Part shown: positions 37,922 to 48,627 of the stretch, one piece after another | Position numbering within the stretch: position 1 is the first letter of the stretch | Layout: each line of letters starts with the position of its first letter | Source of the DNA: G965222335 sp965222335 | GTDB taxonomy: Bacteria; Pseudomonadota; Gammaproteobacteria; Pseudomonadales; Halieaceae | Direction: 5' to 3' | DNA length: 64,000 bases | Assembly (NCBI GenBank): GCA_965222335.1 | Contig: OZ244944.1 | Coordinates: forward strand, 992,001-1,056,000 | Program-made: the position numbers and the translations under genes | The notes under the pieces: model-generated | Seen by the model: only the letters and a program-made list of their open reading frames with translations | Databases searched by the model: none | Told to the model about the DNA's origin: nothing

Positions 37922-38668
37922 TTACTCGGCAGCGGCTTCCGCTGCTTCCTCGACGAACTCGTCCTTCCTGGCGATACCCTCGCCCGCTTCCGCCTTGCCC
38001 GCGAGGCAGGCATCGGCAACCGCGGTGACGTACAGCTTGATCGCACGGATCGCGTCGTCATTGCCCGGAATCACGTAGTCCACGCCATCGGGGTCGGAGT
38101 TGGTATCGACGATACCGATCACCGGAATACCCAGCTTGTTGGCCTCGGTGATGGCAATGCGCTCGTGCTCTACATCGACCACAAACAGCGCGTCGGGCAG
38201 GCCACCCATATCCTTGATCCCGCCAATGCTGCGCTCCAGTTTGTCCATGTCGCGGCTGCGCATCAGGGCTTCTTTCTTGGTCAGCTTGGCGAAAGTACCG
38301 TCGGTCTGCTGCGCTTCCAGATCGCGCAGACGCTTGATCGAGGCACGGATGGTCTTGTAGTTGGTGAGCATGCCACCCAGCCAGCGATGGCTGACGTAGG
38401 GCATTCCGGCACGATCAGCCTGTTCCTTGATGATCTTGCCCGCGGCGCGCTTGGTACCGACAAAAAGAATCTTGTTCTTGTTGCCCGCCATACGCTTCAT
38501 CAGGTCCAGGGCTTCGTTAAAGGCCGGGACGGTGTGCTCGAGGTTGATGATGTGGATTTTGTTACGGGCACCGAAGATGTACTGGTCCATCTTGGGATTC
38601 CAGTAACGGGTCTGGTGACCGAAGTGGGCGCCCGCCTGCAGCAGGTCGCGCATGCTTACTTGCGACAT
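37922..38668 (-). CDS. rpsB: 30S ribosomal protein S2
   Basis: 248 residues. MSQVSMRDLLQAGAHFGHQTRYWNPKMDQYIFGARNKIHIINLEHT is the typical S2 N-terminus. The remaining signature includes KILFVGTKRAAGKIIKEQADRAG and HRWLGGMLTNYKTIRASIKRL. The C-terminus is a Glu/Ala-rich tail. It is the first gene of the long minus-strand housekeeping run and is preceded by a structured leader suited to S2 autoregulation. Confidence 0.98.
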   Translation of the reverse strand: MSQVSMRDLLQAGAHFGHQTRYWNPKMDQYIFGARNKIHIINLEHTVPAFNEALDLMKRMAGNKNKILFVGTKRAAGKIIKEQADRAGMPYVSHRWLGGMLTNYKTIRASIKRLRDLEAQQTDGTFAKLTKKEALMRSRDMDKLERSIGGIKDMGGLPDALFVVDVEHERIAITEANKLGIPVIGIVDTNSDPDGVDYVIPGNDDAIRAIKLYVTAVADACLAGKAEAGEGIARKDEFVEEAAEAAAE

Positions 38669-38806
38669 AATTAGTTACCTTGTATTGGGTTAGGCCTCCA
38701 CATATCCCGTGCTCCAAACCGGCCTGGCCGGCACCCTGGAACAGGTATTGATATGTGTGTGTCATTACAGTTTCCTCGTCGGGCGGGGCCTGGGCCCCAC
38801 TCGCGA
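38669..38806 (-). promoter_or_regulatory. Structured rpsB leader, candidate S2 autoregulatory RNA
   Basis: On the minus strand the ~138-nt leader has a long stem closed by perfect ACATATC/GATATGT arms (38750-38756 with 38700-38706). Inner GC-rich stems lie within it: CCGGCC-AGGCCGG-type around 38719-38731 and CCTG-TTCC-AGG around 38735-38746. Gammaproteobacterial rpsB transcripts are known to be autoregulated by S2 binding to the leader. Structure and location match that idea; no direct motif-model test was possible. Confidence 0.55.
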
Positions 38807-38813
38807 GGCGCGC

Positions 38814-38819
38814 TTTATA
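38814..38819 (-). promoter_or_regulatory. Putative -10 element of the rpsB promoter
   Basis: TATAAA on the minus strand about 145 nt upstream of the rpsB start, followed by a GC-rich discriminator (GCGCGCC), as expected for a stringently controlled ribosomal-protein promoter. No clear -35 hexamer is seen 16-18 nt upstream (best is CTTCCT), so the call rests on the -10 and discriminator. Confidence 0.4.
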
Positions 38820-38873
38820 CCACAAGCGGCGCCCGGAAGGAAGCTAGCGCGCGTCGCCGGCAGCGAACCGAGA

Positions 38874-38904
38874 TTGCGCGATCGCACCCCGCTTGCGGTA
38901 GAAT
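38874..38904 (+). promoter_or_regulatory. Putative sigma-70 promoter of map
   Basis: TTGCGC (38874-38879) and TAGAAT (38899-38904) with a 19-nt spacer, about 78 nt upstream of the map ATG. Divergent from the rpsB promoter. Spacer slightly long, so moderate confidence. Confidence 0.4.
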
Positions 38905-38981
38905 ATGCGGCCCGCTGGCTGCAGAGACACGACCGCGGCCCGCAGATAGATCACTTTTCTTTATTTTTCATTGGGTTAGGA

Positions 38982-39755
38982 ATGCCGGTAAGCATCAAGA
39001 CAGCAGACGAGATCGAGCGCATGCGCGAGGCGGGCCGCCTCGCCGCCGAAGTCCTGGAGATGATCGCACCCAGAGTGGAGCCCGGAATCAGCACCGGGGA
39101 ACTGGACGCGATCTGCCACCGGCATATCACCGAGGTCCAGAAAGCGATCCCGGCGCCCCTGAATTACCACGGGTTCCCGAAGTCGATCTGCACCTCGGTG
39201 AACGATGTAGTGTGTCACGGCATCCCCTCGGACAAGAAGAAGCTCAAGAGTGGCGACATCATCAATATCGACGTGACCGTGATCAAGGACGGCTACCACG
39301 GCGACACCAGCATCATGGTGCTGGTGGGGGACGTTCCCGACCACGCCCAGCGCCTGGTGCGTGTTACCCAGGAGTGCCTGTACAGGGCGCTGGACATCGT
39401 CCGCCCCGGCACAACCCTGGGAGATATCGGTCACGTGATCCAGCAGCACGCCGAGAAAAACTATTACTCGGTGGTGCGCGAATACTGCGGCCACGGCATT
39501 GGCCAGGTATTCCACGAAGACCCCCAGGTCCTGCACTACGGCCGCAAGGGCAGCGGCCTGGTGCTGGAGCCGGGCATGACCTTTACCATCGAGCCGATGA
39601 TTAACGCGGGGCGCCGCCAGACCAAGCTCAACCAGAAAGACGGCTGGACCGTCACTACCCGCGACGGGCGTCTCTCCGCCCAGTGGGAACACACCATCGG
39701 GGTCACCGAGGACGGGTGCGAGGTTTTCACCCGCCGCTCTGACGAAAACCTCTGA
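38982..39755 (+). CDS. map: Type I methionine aminopeptidase
   Basis: 257 residues from ATG 38982 (MPVSIKTADEIERMREAGRLAAEVLEMI); longer upstream readings are not supported. Metal and catalytic residues: NYHGFPKSICTSVNDVVCHGIP, INIDVTVIKDGYHGDTS (Asp ligands), CGHGIGQVFHEDP (His) and the C-terminal TIEPM...HTIGVTEDGCEV (Glu ligands). It removes initiator Met from nascent proteins and is essential. Divergent from rpsB and followed by glnD, the usual map-glnD-dapC order. Confidence 0.98.
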   Translation: MPVSIKTADEIERMREAGRLAAEVLEMIAPRVEPGISTGELDAICHRHITEVQKAIPAPLNYHGFPKSICTSVNDVVCHGIPSDKKKLKSGDIINIDVTVIKDGYHGDTSIMVLVGDVPDHAQRLVRVTQECLYRALDIVRPGTTLGDIGHVIQQHAEKNYYSVVREYCGHGIGQVFHEDPQVLHYGRKGSGLVLEPGMTFTIEPMINAGRRQTKLNQKDGWTVTTRDGRLSAQWEHTIGVTEDGCEVFTRRSDENL

Positions 39756-39763
39756 GGGCCGGG

Positions 39764-42430
39764 ATGAACGCAAGCCAGGATTTGCCCGCGGCCCTGCTGG
39801 ACCGCACCGCCTTCGCTGCCGATATGGCCGGTGGACATCCGGTGCAATCGTGCAAGCGGGCCCTGGCCGCTGCCAGTGACTACCTGGACGCCCAGTTTCG
39901 CGCCGGGGTGGAAGCTGGCGAGCTGATTCGCCTGCGGGCGCGATTCATGGACCAGCTCCTGGGCGCACTCTGGGACCTGCAGGACTGGCCCGCCGAGCGC
40001 ATGGCGCTGGTGGCCGTGGGCGGCTACGGCCGCGGCGAACTGCACCCCCGCTCCGATGTTGACCTGTTGCTCCTGACCGAGGGGGAGAGCGATGACTTCC
40101 AGCCGCAGGTTGAGGTCTTCCTCACCCAGCTGTGGGACATCGGCCTGGCGGTGGGCCACAGCGTGCGCTCGGTACAGGAGTGCCGGAAGCGCGCCGCCGG
40201 GGACATCACCGTGCTGACCAACCTGATGGAAGCCCGCGTGCTGCGCGGCGAGCAGGCCCTGATGGACGCGGTGCGCCAGGCGATCTCCCCGGACCAGATG
40301 TGGCCCAGCCGCCAGTTCTTCCGCGCCAAAATGGAAGAGCAGGAAGCGCGTCACACCAAGTACGCCGACACCGAATACAATCTCGAACCCAACGTCAAAG
40401 GCTCCCCCGGCGGCCTGCGGGACCTGCAGGTTATCGGCTGGATTGCCGAACGGCATTTCGGGGTCAAGACGCTGGACGAGCTGCCCTCTGGCGACTTCCT
40501 GACCCCCGATGAACGGCGCATTCTAGAGCGCGGCCGCGAGTTCATGTGGCAGGTGCGTTACGCCCTGCACATGGTGACCGGGCGCGAGGAGGATCGCCTG
40601 TTGTTCGACCATCAGCGCGAGCTGGCGGCGCTGTGGGGCTTCGAGGACGGGGAAACCCTGGCGGTCGAGCAGTTTATGCAGACCTACTATCGCTGGGCCC
40701 TGGCCCTGGGCCAGCTCAACGAGGTGCTGATCCAGAATTTTGACCAGGCGATCCTGCACGCCGAGGCCCCCGACGAAGTCCGCGACATCAATGAGCGCTT
40801 TCGCAGCCGCAACGGCTACCTCGAGCTGAAAGATGAGCACCTGATCCAGCATTATCCCTCGGCGCTGCTGGAGGTGTTCCTGCTCTGCGCCAGCGACGAT
40901 CAGATCATCGGTATCGGCGCTCCGACCATTCGCCTGATCCGCGACAACCGGCACCTGATCGATGCCAGCTTCCGCGCCGACCCGCGCAACCACAAGCTGT
41001 TCCTGGACCTGCTGCGCGCGCCCTACCGGATGACCCGGCAGCTGCGACGGATGACCCGCTACGGCATTCTCGGGCACTACCTGCCGGAGTTCGGCCGCAT
41101 CGTCGGCCAGATGCAGCACGACCTGTTCCACAGTTACACGGTGGACGCCCACACCCTGCAGGTGATCCAGAACATGCGGCGCTTCCGGATGCCGGAGTTC
41201 GAAGAGCGCTTCCCGGTATCCAGCCGGGTCGCCCGCCGCCTGCCCAAGATTGAGCTGCTGTACATCGCCGGGCTGTACCACGACATCGGCAAGGGCCGCG
41301 GCGGTGACCACTCCGAACTGGGCGCCGTCGATGCCGAGCGCTTCTGCCAGCAGCACGGTCTGCTGCAGCGGGATACCAACCTCGTGGTATGGCTGGTGCG
41401 CAATCACCTGACCATGTCCGCGGTAGCCCAGCGCAAGGACATATCGGACCCCGACGTGATCCAGCAGTTTGCCGAGCATGTGGGCGACCAGTACCGGCTG
41501 GACTACCTGTTCACCCTTACGGTGGCGGACATCAATGGCACCAACCCCACCCTGTGGAACGCCTGGCGCGGCAGTCTCCTGCGCCAGCTGTACACGGAAA
41601 CCAAGCGCGCCCTGCGCCGCGGTCTTGAAAACCCGGTCGACAAGCAGGTATGGATCAACGAGACCCGTACCGACGCCACCGACCTATTGGAGTACCGCGG
41701 TTTCACCCAGGAGGAGCTGACCACCCTGTGGCAGGAGCGCGGGGAGGATTACTTCCTGCGCGAGCGCGCCGAGGACATCGCCTGGCACACGGAGGCCATC
41801 GCCGGCCACTACGACCGCGAGCAGCCCCTGGTGCTGATCCGCAATTCCACCGACTCCAGCGTTGCCAATGCCACCCAGATATTCATCCATGCGCGCAATC
41901 ACGCGCAGCTGTTTTCCAACATCTGCGCCGAACTCGAGCAGTTGGAGCTGAGTATTCACGACGCCCGCATCTACAACGCCAACGACAATATGACGCTGGA
42001 TACGTTTTTTGTCCTCGACTCCGACGGCAGCTCGATTGCCGAAGACGGCGCCCGGCTGCGACACATCAAGGAACACCTGACCCGGGCCCTGCGTTCGCCG
42101 GTGGACAAGCCCAGCGTGGTCCAGCGCCTGACGCCGCGGCAGATGAAGTCTTTCCCCATTCCCACGGAAACGCGGATGTCCGTCGACGAGATCAAGCACA
42201 CCAGCGTGCTGGAGGTGGCCTCGCCGGACCGGCCCGGATTACTGGCGCGGATCGGACAGGTTCTCGTGGAGTACGATGTCCTGTTGCAGGCGGCGAAGAT
42301 TCAGACCCTGGGAGAGCGGGTCGAGGACGTGTTCTTTATCACCGAAACAGACCACGGCCCGATTACCGATCCGGCGCGCTGCGAAGCGATCCAGGCGGCG
42401 ATTCGCGAGCGCCTGGACCGCCAGGCCTGA
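39764..42430 (+). CDS. glnD: Bifunctional uridylyltransferase/uridylyl-removing enzyme GlnD
   Basis: 888 residues (890 in E. coli). The nucleotidyltransferase domain is marked by AVGGYGRGELHPRSDVDLLLL (about residue 85). The HD domain carries AGLYHDIGKGRGGDHSELG (about 505-525) and HLTMSAVAQRKDI. Two C-terminal ACT domains start at about 700 (PLVLIRNSTDSSVANATQIFIHARN) and 810 (HTSVLEVASPDRPGLLARIGQVLVEYDVLLQAAKIQT). It senses glutamine and modifies PII proteins, so it heads nitrogen regulation. Starts 8 bp after map. Confidence 0.98.
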   Translation: MNASQDLPAALLDRTAFAADMAGGHPVQSCKRALAAASDYLDAQFRAGVEAGELIRLRARFMDQLLGALWDLQDWPAERMALVAVGGYGRGELHPRSDVDLLLLTEGESDDFQPQVEVFLTQLWDIGLAVGHSVRSVQECRKRAAGDITVLTNLMEARVLRGEQALMDAVRQAISPDQMWPSRQFFRAKMEEQEARHTKYADTEYNLEPNVKGSPGGLRDLQVIGWIAERHFGVKTLDELPSGDFLTPDERRILERGREFMWQVRYALHMVTGREEDRLLFDHQRELAALWGFEDGETLAVEQFMQTYYRWALALGQLNEVLIQNFDQAILHAEAPDEVRDINERFRSRNGYLELKDEHLIQHYPSALLEVFLLCASDDQIIGIGAPTIRLIRDNRHLIDASFRADPRNHKLFLDLLRAPYRMTRQLRRMTRYGILGHYLPEFGRIVGQMQHDLFHSYTVDAHTLQVIQNMRRFRMPEFEERFPVSSRVARRLPKIELLYIAGLYHDIGKGRGGDHSELGAVDAERFCQQHGLLQRDTNLVVWLVRNHLTMSAVAQRKDISDPDVIQQFAEHVGDQYRLDYLFTLTVADINGTNPTLWNAWRGSLLRQLYTETKRALRRGLENPVDKQVWINETRTDATDLLEYRGFTQEELTTLWQERGEDYFLRERAEDIAWHTEAIAGHYDREQPLVLIRNSTDSSVANATQIFIHARNHAQLFSNICAELEQLELSIHDARIYNANDNMTLDTFFVLDSDGSSIAEDGARLRHIKEHLTRALRSPVDKPSVVQRLTPRQMKSFPIPTETRMSVDEIKHTSVLEVASPDRPGLLARIGQVLVEYDVLLQAAKIQTLGERVEDVFFITETDHGPITDPARCEAIQAAIRERLDRQA

Positions 42431-42442
42431 GGAGCAGCGCTG

Positions 42443-43642
42443 ATGAACCCCCTGCTGGATGCCCTGCAGCCCTACCCTTTTGCCAAGCTGCAGGCGCTGT
42501 TCGAAGACCTGGCGCCCAACGCCGGCTATGCGCCCATCGCCCTGTCCATTGGCGAGCCGCGACACCCGGCGCCACCCTTCGTCCTGGAGCGCCTGGCAGC
42601 GCACCTGGACAAGCTGGCGAAGTACCCGGCGACCCTGGGCGAGCCGGCCTTGCGCGAGAGCATTGCCGGCTGGCTGCAGCGACGATTCCAGCTTTCCCAC
42701 GTGGATCCGGCGTCACAGGTCATCCCGGTCAACGGCACCCGCGAAGCGCTGTTCGCCTTCGCCCAGGCCGTGGTCGCCCCCGGTAGCGGCGGCAGCGTGG
42801 TCTGCCCCAACCCGTTCTACCAGATCTACGAGGGCGCGGCCCTGCTCGCCGGGGCAACGCCGGATTTTATCGACTGCCGCGCCGACACCGGATTCCTGCC
42901 CGACTTCGAGCATGTCAGCCCGGAGCGCTGGGCGCGCTGCCAGCTGCTCTACATCTGTAACCCGGGCAACCCCAGCGGCGCGGTCATTCCCCTGCAGACC
43001 CTCACCCGCCTCGTGGCACTGGCCGAGGAACACGACTTTGTGATCGCCAGCGACGAATGCTACTCCGAAATCTATGCGGACGAGAGCACACCGCCCCCGG
43101 GACTGTTACAGGCCTGTGCGGCCATGGGAGACGACAGCTACAGGCGCTGCGTGGTGTTCCACAGCCTGTCCAAGCGGTCCAACCTGCCCGGCCTGCGCTC
43201 GGGCTTTGTAGCCGGTGATGCCGAGGTCCTGCGGGACTTCCTGCGCTACCGTACCTACCATGGCTGCGCCATGCCCGTGCATCACCAGATGGCCAGCATC
43301 GCCGCCTGGGACGACGAGTCCCACGTGGTCAGCAATCGGCAGCGCTACCGCGACAAGTTCAGCGCGGTACTGGATACCCTCGATGGCTGCCTCGACGTAC
43401 AGGTGCCCGATGCAGGTTTCTACCTGTGGCCCGCCACCCCCGGGACCGATACTGACTTCGCCCGTCGCCTGCGTGCCGACTACAACGTGACCGTGCTCCC
43501 GGGCCGCTACCTGGCGCGTGATGCGGGTGCTGGCAACCCGGGTGAGGGACGGGTGCGTATGGCCCTGGTCGCCGAGCACGCCGACTGCGTGGCCGCGGCG
43601 GAGCGCATTGCGGCCTGCGTTGCGGACATCCGGGAATGCTGA
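42443..43642 (+). CDS. dapC: Succinyldiaminopimelate transaminase
   Basis: 399-residue PLP aminotransferase of fold type I. The Schiff-base lysine is in FHSLSKRSNLPGLRSGFVAGD (about residue 238). The GDP-like pocket has CNPGNPSGAVI and the substrate region SIGEPRHPAPPFVLERL near the N-terminus. In Pseudomonas-type genomes dapC lies directly after glnD, as here, and converts N-succinyl-2-amino-6-ketopimelate in lysine/diaminopimelate synthesis. dapD and dapE are 4-5 kb downstream. Overlaps nth by 7 bp. Confidence 0.93.
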   Translation: MNPLLDALQPYPFAKLQALFEDLAPNAGYAPIALSIGEPRHPAPPFVLERLAAHLDKLAKYPATLGEPALRESIAGWLQRRFQLSHVDPASQVIPVNGTREALFAFAQAVVAPGSGGSVVCPNPFYQIYEGAALLAGATPDFIDCRADTGFLPDFEHVSPERWARCQLLYICNPGNPSGAVIPLQTLTRLVALAEEHDFVIASDECYSEIYADESTPPPGLLQACAAMGDDSYRRCVVFHSLSKRSNLPGLRSGFVAGDAEVLRDFLRYRTYHGCAMPVHHQMASIAAWDDESHVVSNRQRYRDKFSAVLDTLDGCLDVQVPDAGFYLWPATPGTDTDFARRLRADYNVTVLPGRYLARDAGAGNPGEGRVRMALVAEHADCVAAAERIAACVADIREC

Positions 43643-44292
43643 AAAAAGCCGAGCGGGTCGCTTTCATCCTGCGCCGGCTGCAGGAGCTGTACCCTGAAAC
43701 CCCCATCCCCCTGGACCACGAGGATCCTTTTACCCTGCTGGTCGCGGTCCTGCTCAGCGCCCAGTGCACCGACGAGCGGGTCAATCGTGTGACCCCTGGC
43801 CTGTTTGCGCTCGCGGATACACCCGCGGCCATGGCTGCCTTGCCCGAGGCGCGTATCCGCGAACTGATCAGGCCCTGTGGCCTGTCGCCGCAGAAAGCGA
43901 AGGCGATCAAGCGGCTCAGCGAGATTCTGATCAGCGAGCACCACGGCGAAGTGCCCCGGGACATGGCGGCGCTGGAGCGCCTGCCGGGAGTCGGTCACAA
44001 GACCGCCAGCGTGGTGATGGCCCAGGCTTTCGGCGAACCGGCGTTTCCGGTGGACACCCATATTCACCGCCTGGCCCAGCGCTGGGGCCTGAGTAGCGGC
44101 CGCAACGTGACCCAGACCGAACGCGATCTCAAGCGCCTGTTCCCGCGGGAACACTGGAACCGGCTGCACCTGCAAATCATTTACTACGGGCGCGAACACT
44201 GCAGCGCACGGGGCTGTGACGGCCGCGCCTGCGAAATCTGCCGTACCTGCTACCCGACGCGCAAGCACCCGAAGAAGACCCGCAAGGCCTGA
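43636..44292 (+). CDS. nth: Endonuclease III-like DNA glycosylase with atypical cysteine spacing
   Basis: 218 residues. Helix-hairpin-helix and catalytic residues are in LERLPGVGHKTASVVMAQAFGEPAFPVDTHIHRLAQRWGL (Lys in GHKTA, Asp in VDTHIHR), so this is an Nth-family glycosylase/AP lyase. The C-terminus carries HCSARGCDGRACEICRTCYP: cysteines spaced C-x4-C-x4-C-x2-C-x2-C. Canonical Nth has C-x6-C-x2-C-x5-C for its 4Fe-4S cluster. A cluster could still form with four of the five cysteines. It overlaps the end of dapC, suggesting co-transcription. Function in oxidised-pyrimidine repair is inferred. Confidence 0.88.
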   Translation: MLKKAERVAFILRRLQELYPETPIPLDHEDPFTLLVAVLLSAQCTDERVNRVTPGLFALADTPAAMAALPEARIRELIRPCGLSPQKAKAIKRLSEILISEHHGEVPRDMAALERLPGVGHKTASVVMAQAFGEPAFPVDTHIHRLAQRWGLSSGRNVTQTERDLKRLFPREHWNRLHLQIIYYGREHCSARGCDGRACEICRTCYPTRKHPKKTRKA

Positions 44293-44302
44293 GAAACGCC
44301 GC

Positions 44303-44332
44303 TTGTCAGCCTGACGACAAGTCCGGTAGCAT
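44303..44332 (+). promoter_or_regulatory. Putative sigma-70 promoter of hppA
   Basis: TTGTCA (44303-44308) and TAGCAT (44327-44332) with an 18-nt spacer, located in the nth-hppA gap about 40 bp before the hppA start. The -35 also forms part of a small dyad CTTGTC/GACAAG (44302-44321). Confidence 0.55.
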
Positions 44333-44372
44333 GATTCCGCTCCTTAAACATAATAAAAGCGGGATAGCAGCC

Positions 44373-46364
<1,992 letters not shown>

Positions 46365-46377
46365 CAGCGCTAACGAC

Positions 46378-46401
46378 GTGCCGGGCTTGTCGCCCCGGCA
46401 C
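46378..46401 (+). terminator. Possible terminator hairpin after hppA
   Basis: Perfect 8-bp arms GTGCCGGG / CCCGGCAC with an 8-nt loop, 14 bp after the hppA stop. There is no T-tract, so termination may be Rho-assisted. Confidence 0.4.
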
Positions 46402-46450
46402 GGCCGGCACGGGTTGCATCACACGCAGCGACAACAGCACGGAAGCAAGC

Positions 46451-47062
46451 ATGGTAGATCCCGAGGAAAACCTGTTCCAATGCATGGCGCGCATGCTCGC
46501 CGCAGGTACTGACCCGGTGGCACGCCAGGAGGAAATCTGGGCGCGCTACGGCGAGGAGGTGGCAATTCTGGTGATGGACTCCTCCGGTTTCTCCCGGGTC
46601 TCGGCAAGCCACGGGATCGTGCATTTCCTTGCCCAGCTGATGCGCCTGCGCCAACTGTGTGAGCCTGAGCTGCAGCGCCACCACTGCAAGCTGCTGAATT
46701 TCGAGGCGGACAACGCCTTTGCCGCCTTTCCCCGGGCGCAAGATGCCATCGCCGCGGCCCTGGGCATCCAGCGCGCGGTCCACGACGCCGACCTGCGACT
46801 CACTGCAAGCGAGCGCTACCGGGTCAGCCTGGGCATCGGCTATGGGCCACTGCTGTACTCTGAAACCCTGGAAGGTTACTTCGGCGACGAGATGAATTGC
46901 GCCTCCAAGCTTGGGGAAGACATCGCCAATGGCGACCAGGTACTGGTTACCGAAGCCGCCTTCAACGCCGCGGGCCGGCCACGGGAGCCGGCCTTTGAGG
47001 CGGCACAAATTGAAATCTCCGGCATCAGCATGAATTACTACCGCCACCAGTTCAGTCCCTGA
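46451..47062 (+). CDS. Stand-alone class III nucleotide cyclase-like domain protein
   Basis: 203 residues, essentially one cyclase homology domain. The first metal Asp is in AILVMDSSGFSRVSASHG (about residue 43). The second metal site is degenerate: LLNFEADNAFAAF instead of GD. The transition-state region reads YFGDEMNCASKLGED, with the Asn conserved but Arg of the usual NxxxR replaced by Lys. No sensor or membrane domain is present. It may be an adenylate/guanylate cyclase with altered chemistry or an inactive nucleotide-binding regulator. It lies alone between hppA and the arsC-like gene. Confidence 0.75.
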   Translation: MVDPEENLFQCMARMLAAGTDPVARQEEIWARYGEEVAILVMDSSGFSRVSASHGIVHFLAQLMRLRQLCEPELQRHHCKLLNFEADNAFAAFPRAQDAIAAALGIQRAVHDADLRLTASERYRVSLGIGYGPLLYSETLEGYFGDEMNCASKLGEDIANGDQVLVTEAAFNAAGRPREPAFEAAQIEISGISMNYYRHQFSP

Positions 47063-47167
47063 CCCCCACCCACCAGCGCCGGGCGCTGGCGGGTGCTCGC
47101 TATATCTCCCCAAGGCGATTTGCTATCCTACGCCGCTGCTTGCGAGCCCCGGCGGCAGGAGACTCTT

Positions 47168-47524
47168 TTGATTACACTTTACGGCATTAAGAACTGCGAC
47201 ACGGTGAAAAAGGCGCGCCGCTGGCTGGAAGATCACCGCGTTGAATACGACTTCCACGATTTCCGCGAGGACGGCCTGGACGCAGTTCGGGTTCAGCGCT
47301 GGGTTGAGGAACTGGGCTGGGAGAACCTGGTGAACAAGCGCAGCGCCAGTTGGAAGGCCCTGGACGAAAGCGCGCGCCGGGAAATGACCGCGGCCAGCGC
47401 CGCGGCTGCAATCCTCGCCCAACCCACGCTGATCAAGCGGCCGCTACTGGACACCGGCAAAGAGCGCTTTACCGGTTTCAGCGCCGAGCGCTACCAGCGA
47501 ATCTTCAATCGCCACACGCTGTAG
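47168..47524 (+). CDS. ArsC/Spx-family protein (YffB-like)
   Basis: 118 residues from TTG 47168, chosen because AGGAG precedes it by about 6 nt and because the protein then begins MITLYGIKNCDTVKKARRWL, the typical family start. Single catalytic-type Cys in NCDT (no CXXC). The rest fits the ArsC/Spx/YffB thioredoxin-like fold (PTLIKRPLLDTGKERFTGFSAERY). Family members act as glutathione-dependent thiol reductases, and arsenate reduction is not established for YffB types. The position just before dapD is conserved in Pseudomonas-like genomes. Confidence 0.88.
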   Translation: MITLYGIKNCDTVKKARRWLEDHRVEYDFHDFREDGLDAVRVQRWVEELGWENLVNKRSASWKALDESARREMTAASAAAAILAQPTLIKRPLLDTGKERFTGFSAERYQRIFNRHTL

Positions 47525-47590
47525 GCAGTCGGGTCCGGGCACACAGCGAACCATGCACAACCGCGACCATTCACCAGACGAGAGCAATTC

Positions 47591-48610
47591 ATGACAGACA
47601 GCATTTTCGCCTTTGGGCTCGGCATCGGCACACACAATCGCAAGGGCGAGTGGCTGGAGGTGTACTTCCCCAGCCCCCAGCTGCACCCCTCCCCCGCCCT
47701 GCTCGAGACCTTGCAGGGCCTGGACAATAACAGCGCGCTCGACCGGGCGGCACTGGAAAAACTGCAGGAGAGCCTGCAGGCTGCCGGCGAACAGGCGCAG
47801 GCGGAACTGGCGGTCACACTACTGGAGAGCGAGGCCCCGGTGGTCGCGGTGGTGCTGCGCGAAGACAGCGCGCCCACGACGGTCCCCGAGGGCTACCTGA
47901 AGCTGCACCTCTTGTCCCACCGCCTGGTACACCCCCACGGCACAGTCCTGGACGGCCTGTTCGGCATCCTGCCGAATGTAGCCTGGACCAGCGAGGGCGC
48001 CATCGCCATTGATGAACTTCCGGGACGGCAGCTCGCGGCGCGCCTGCGCGGTGAGACCCTGGAGGTCTCCTGCGTCGACAAGTTTCCCAAGATGACCAAC
48101 TACGTGGTGCCCAGCGGCGTGCGCATCGCCCACACCGCACGGGTACGCCTGGGCGCACACCTTGGCGAGGGCACGACCGTCATGCACGAGGGTTTCGTCA
48201 ACTTCAACGCCGGCACCGACGGCCCGGGCATGATCGAGGGTCGCATCTCGGCCGGGGTACGTGTCGGCAGCGGTTCCGACCTCGGCGGCGGTTGCTCCAC
48301 CATGGGCACCCTGTCGGGCGGCGGCAATATCGTGATCGCCGTGGGCAAAGAATGCCTGATTGGCGCCAATGCCGGTATTGGCATCCCCCTGGGGGACCGC
48401 TGCACCGTGGAGGCCGGGCTGTTTATCACCGCGGGCACCCGCGTGCTGGTGCTGGACGCTGACGGCAAGCCCACCGAGACCCTGAAAGCGCGCGAGCTGG
48501 CGGGCAAATCCGACCTGCTGTTCCGCCGCAACTCGACCAGCGGCGCGGTGGAGTGCCTGACCAACCGCACTGCGATCGAACTGAACAGCGAACTGCACGC
48601 CCACAACTGA
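47591..48610 (+). CDS. dapD: 2,3,4,5-tetrahydropyridine-2,6-dicarboxylate N-succinyltransferase
   Basis: 339 residues, the longer Pseudomonas/Actinobacteria-type DapD. MTDSIFAFGLGIGTHNRKGEWLEVYFPSPQLHPSP is the characteristic N-terminus. A left-handed beta-helix follows (RLGAHLGEGTTVMHEGFVNFNAGTDGPGMIEGRISAGVRVGSGSDLGGGCSTMGTLSGGG). It succinylates tetrahydrodipicolinate in the lysine/diaminopimelate pathway. Its stop overlaps an ATG of the dapE frame, and the likely dapE start is 17 bp later. Confidence 0.96.
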   Translation: MTDSIFAFGLGIGTHNRKGEWLEVYFPSPQLHPSPALLETLQGLDNNSALDRAALEKLQESLQAAGEQAQAELAVTLLESEAPVVAVVLREDSAPTTVPEGYLKLHLLSHRLVHPHGTVLDGLFGILPNVAWTSEGAIAIDELPGRQLAARLRGETLEVSCVDKFPKMTNYVVPSGVRIAHTARVRLGAHLGEGTTVMHEGFVNFNAGTDGPGMIEGRISAGVRVGSGSDLGGGCSTMGTLSGGGNIVIAVGKECLIGANAGIGIPLGDRCTVEAGLFITAGTRVLVLDADGKPTETLKARELAGKSDLLFRRNSTSGAVECLTNRTAIELNSELHAHN

Positions 48611-48627
48611 TGACCGCCGGAGATCCC

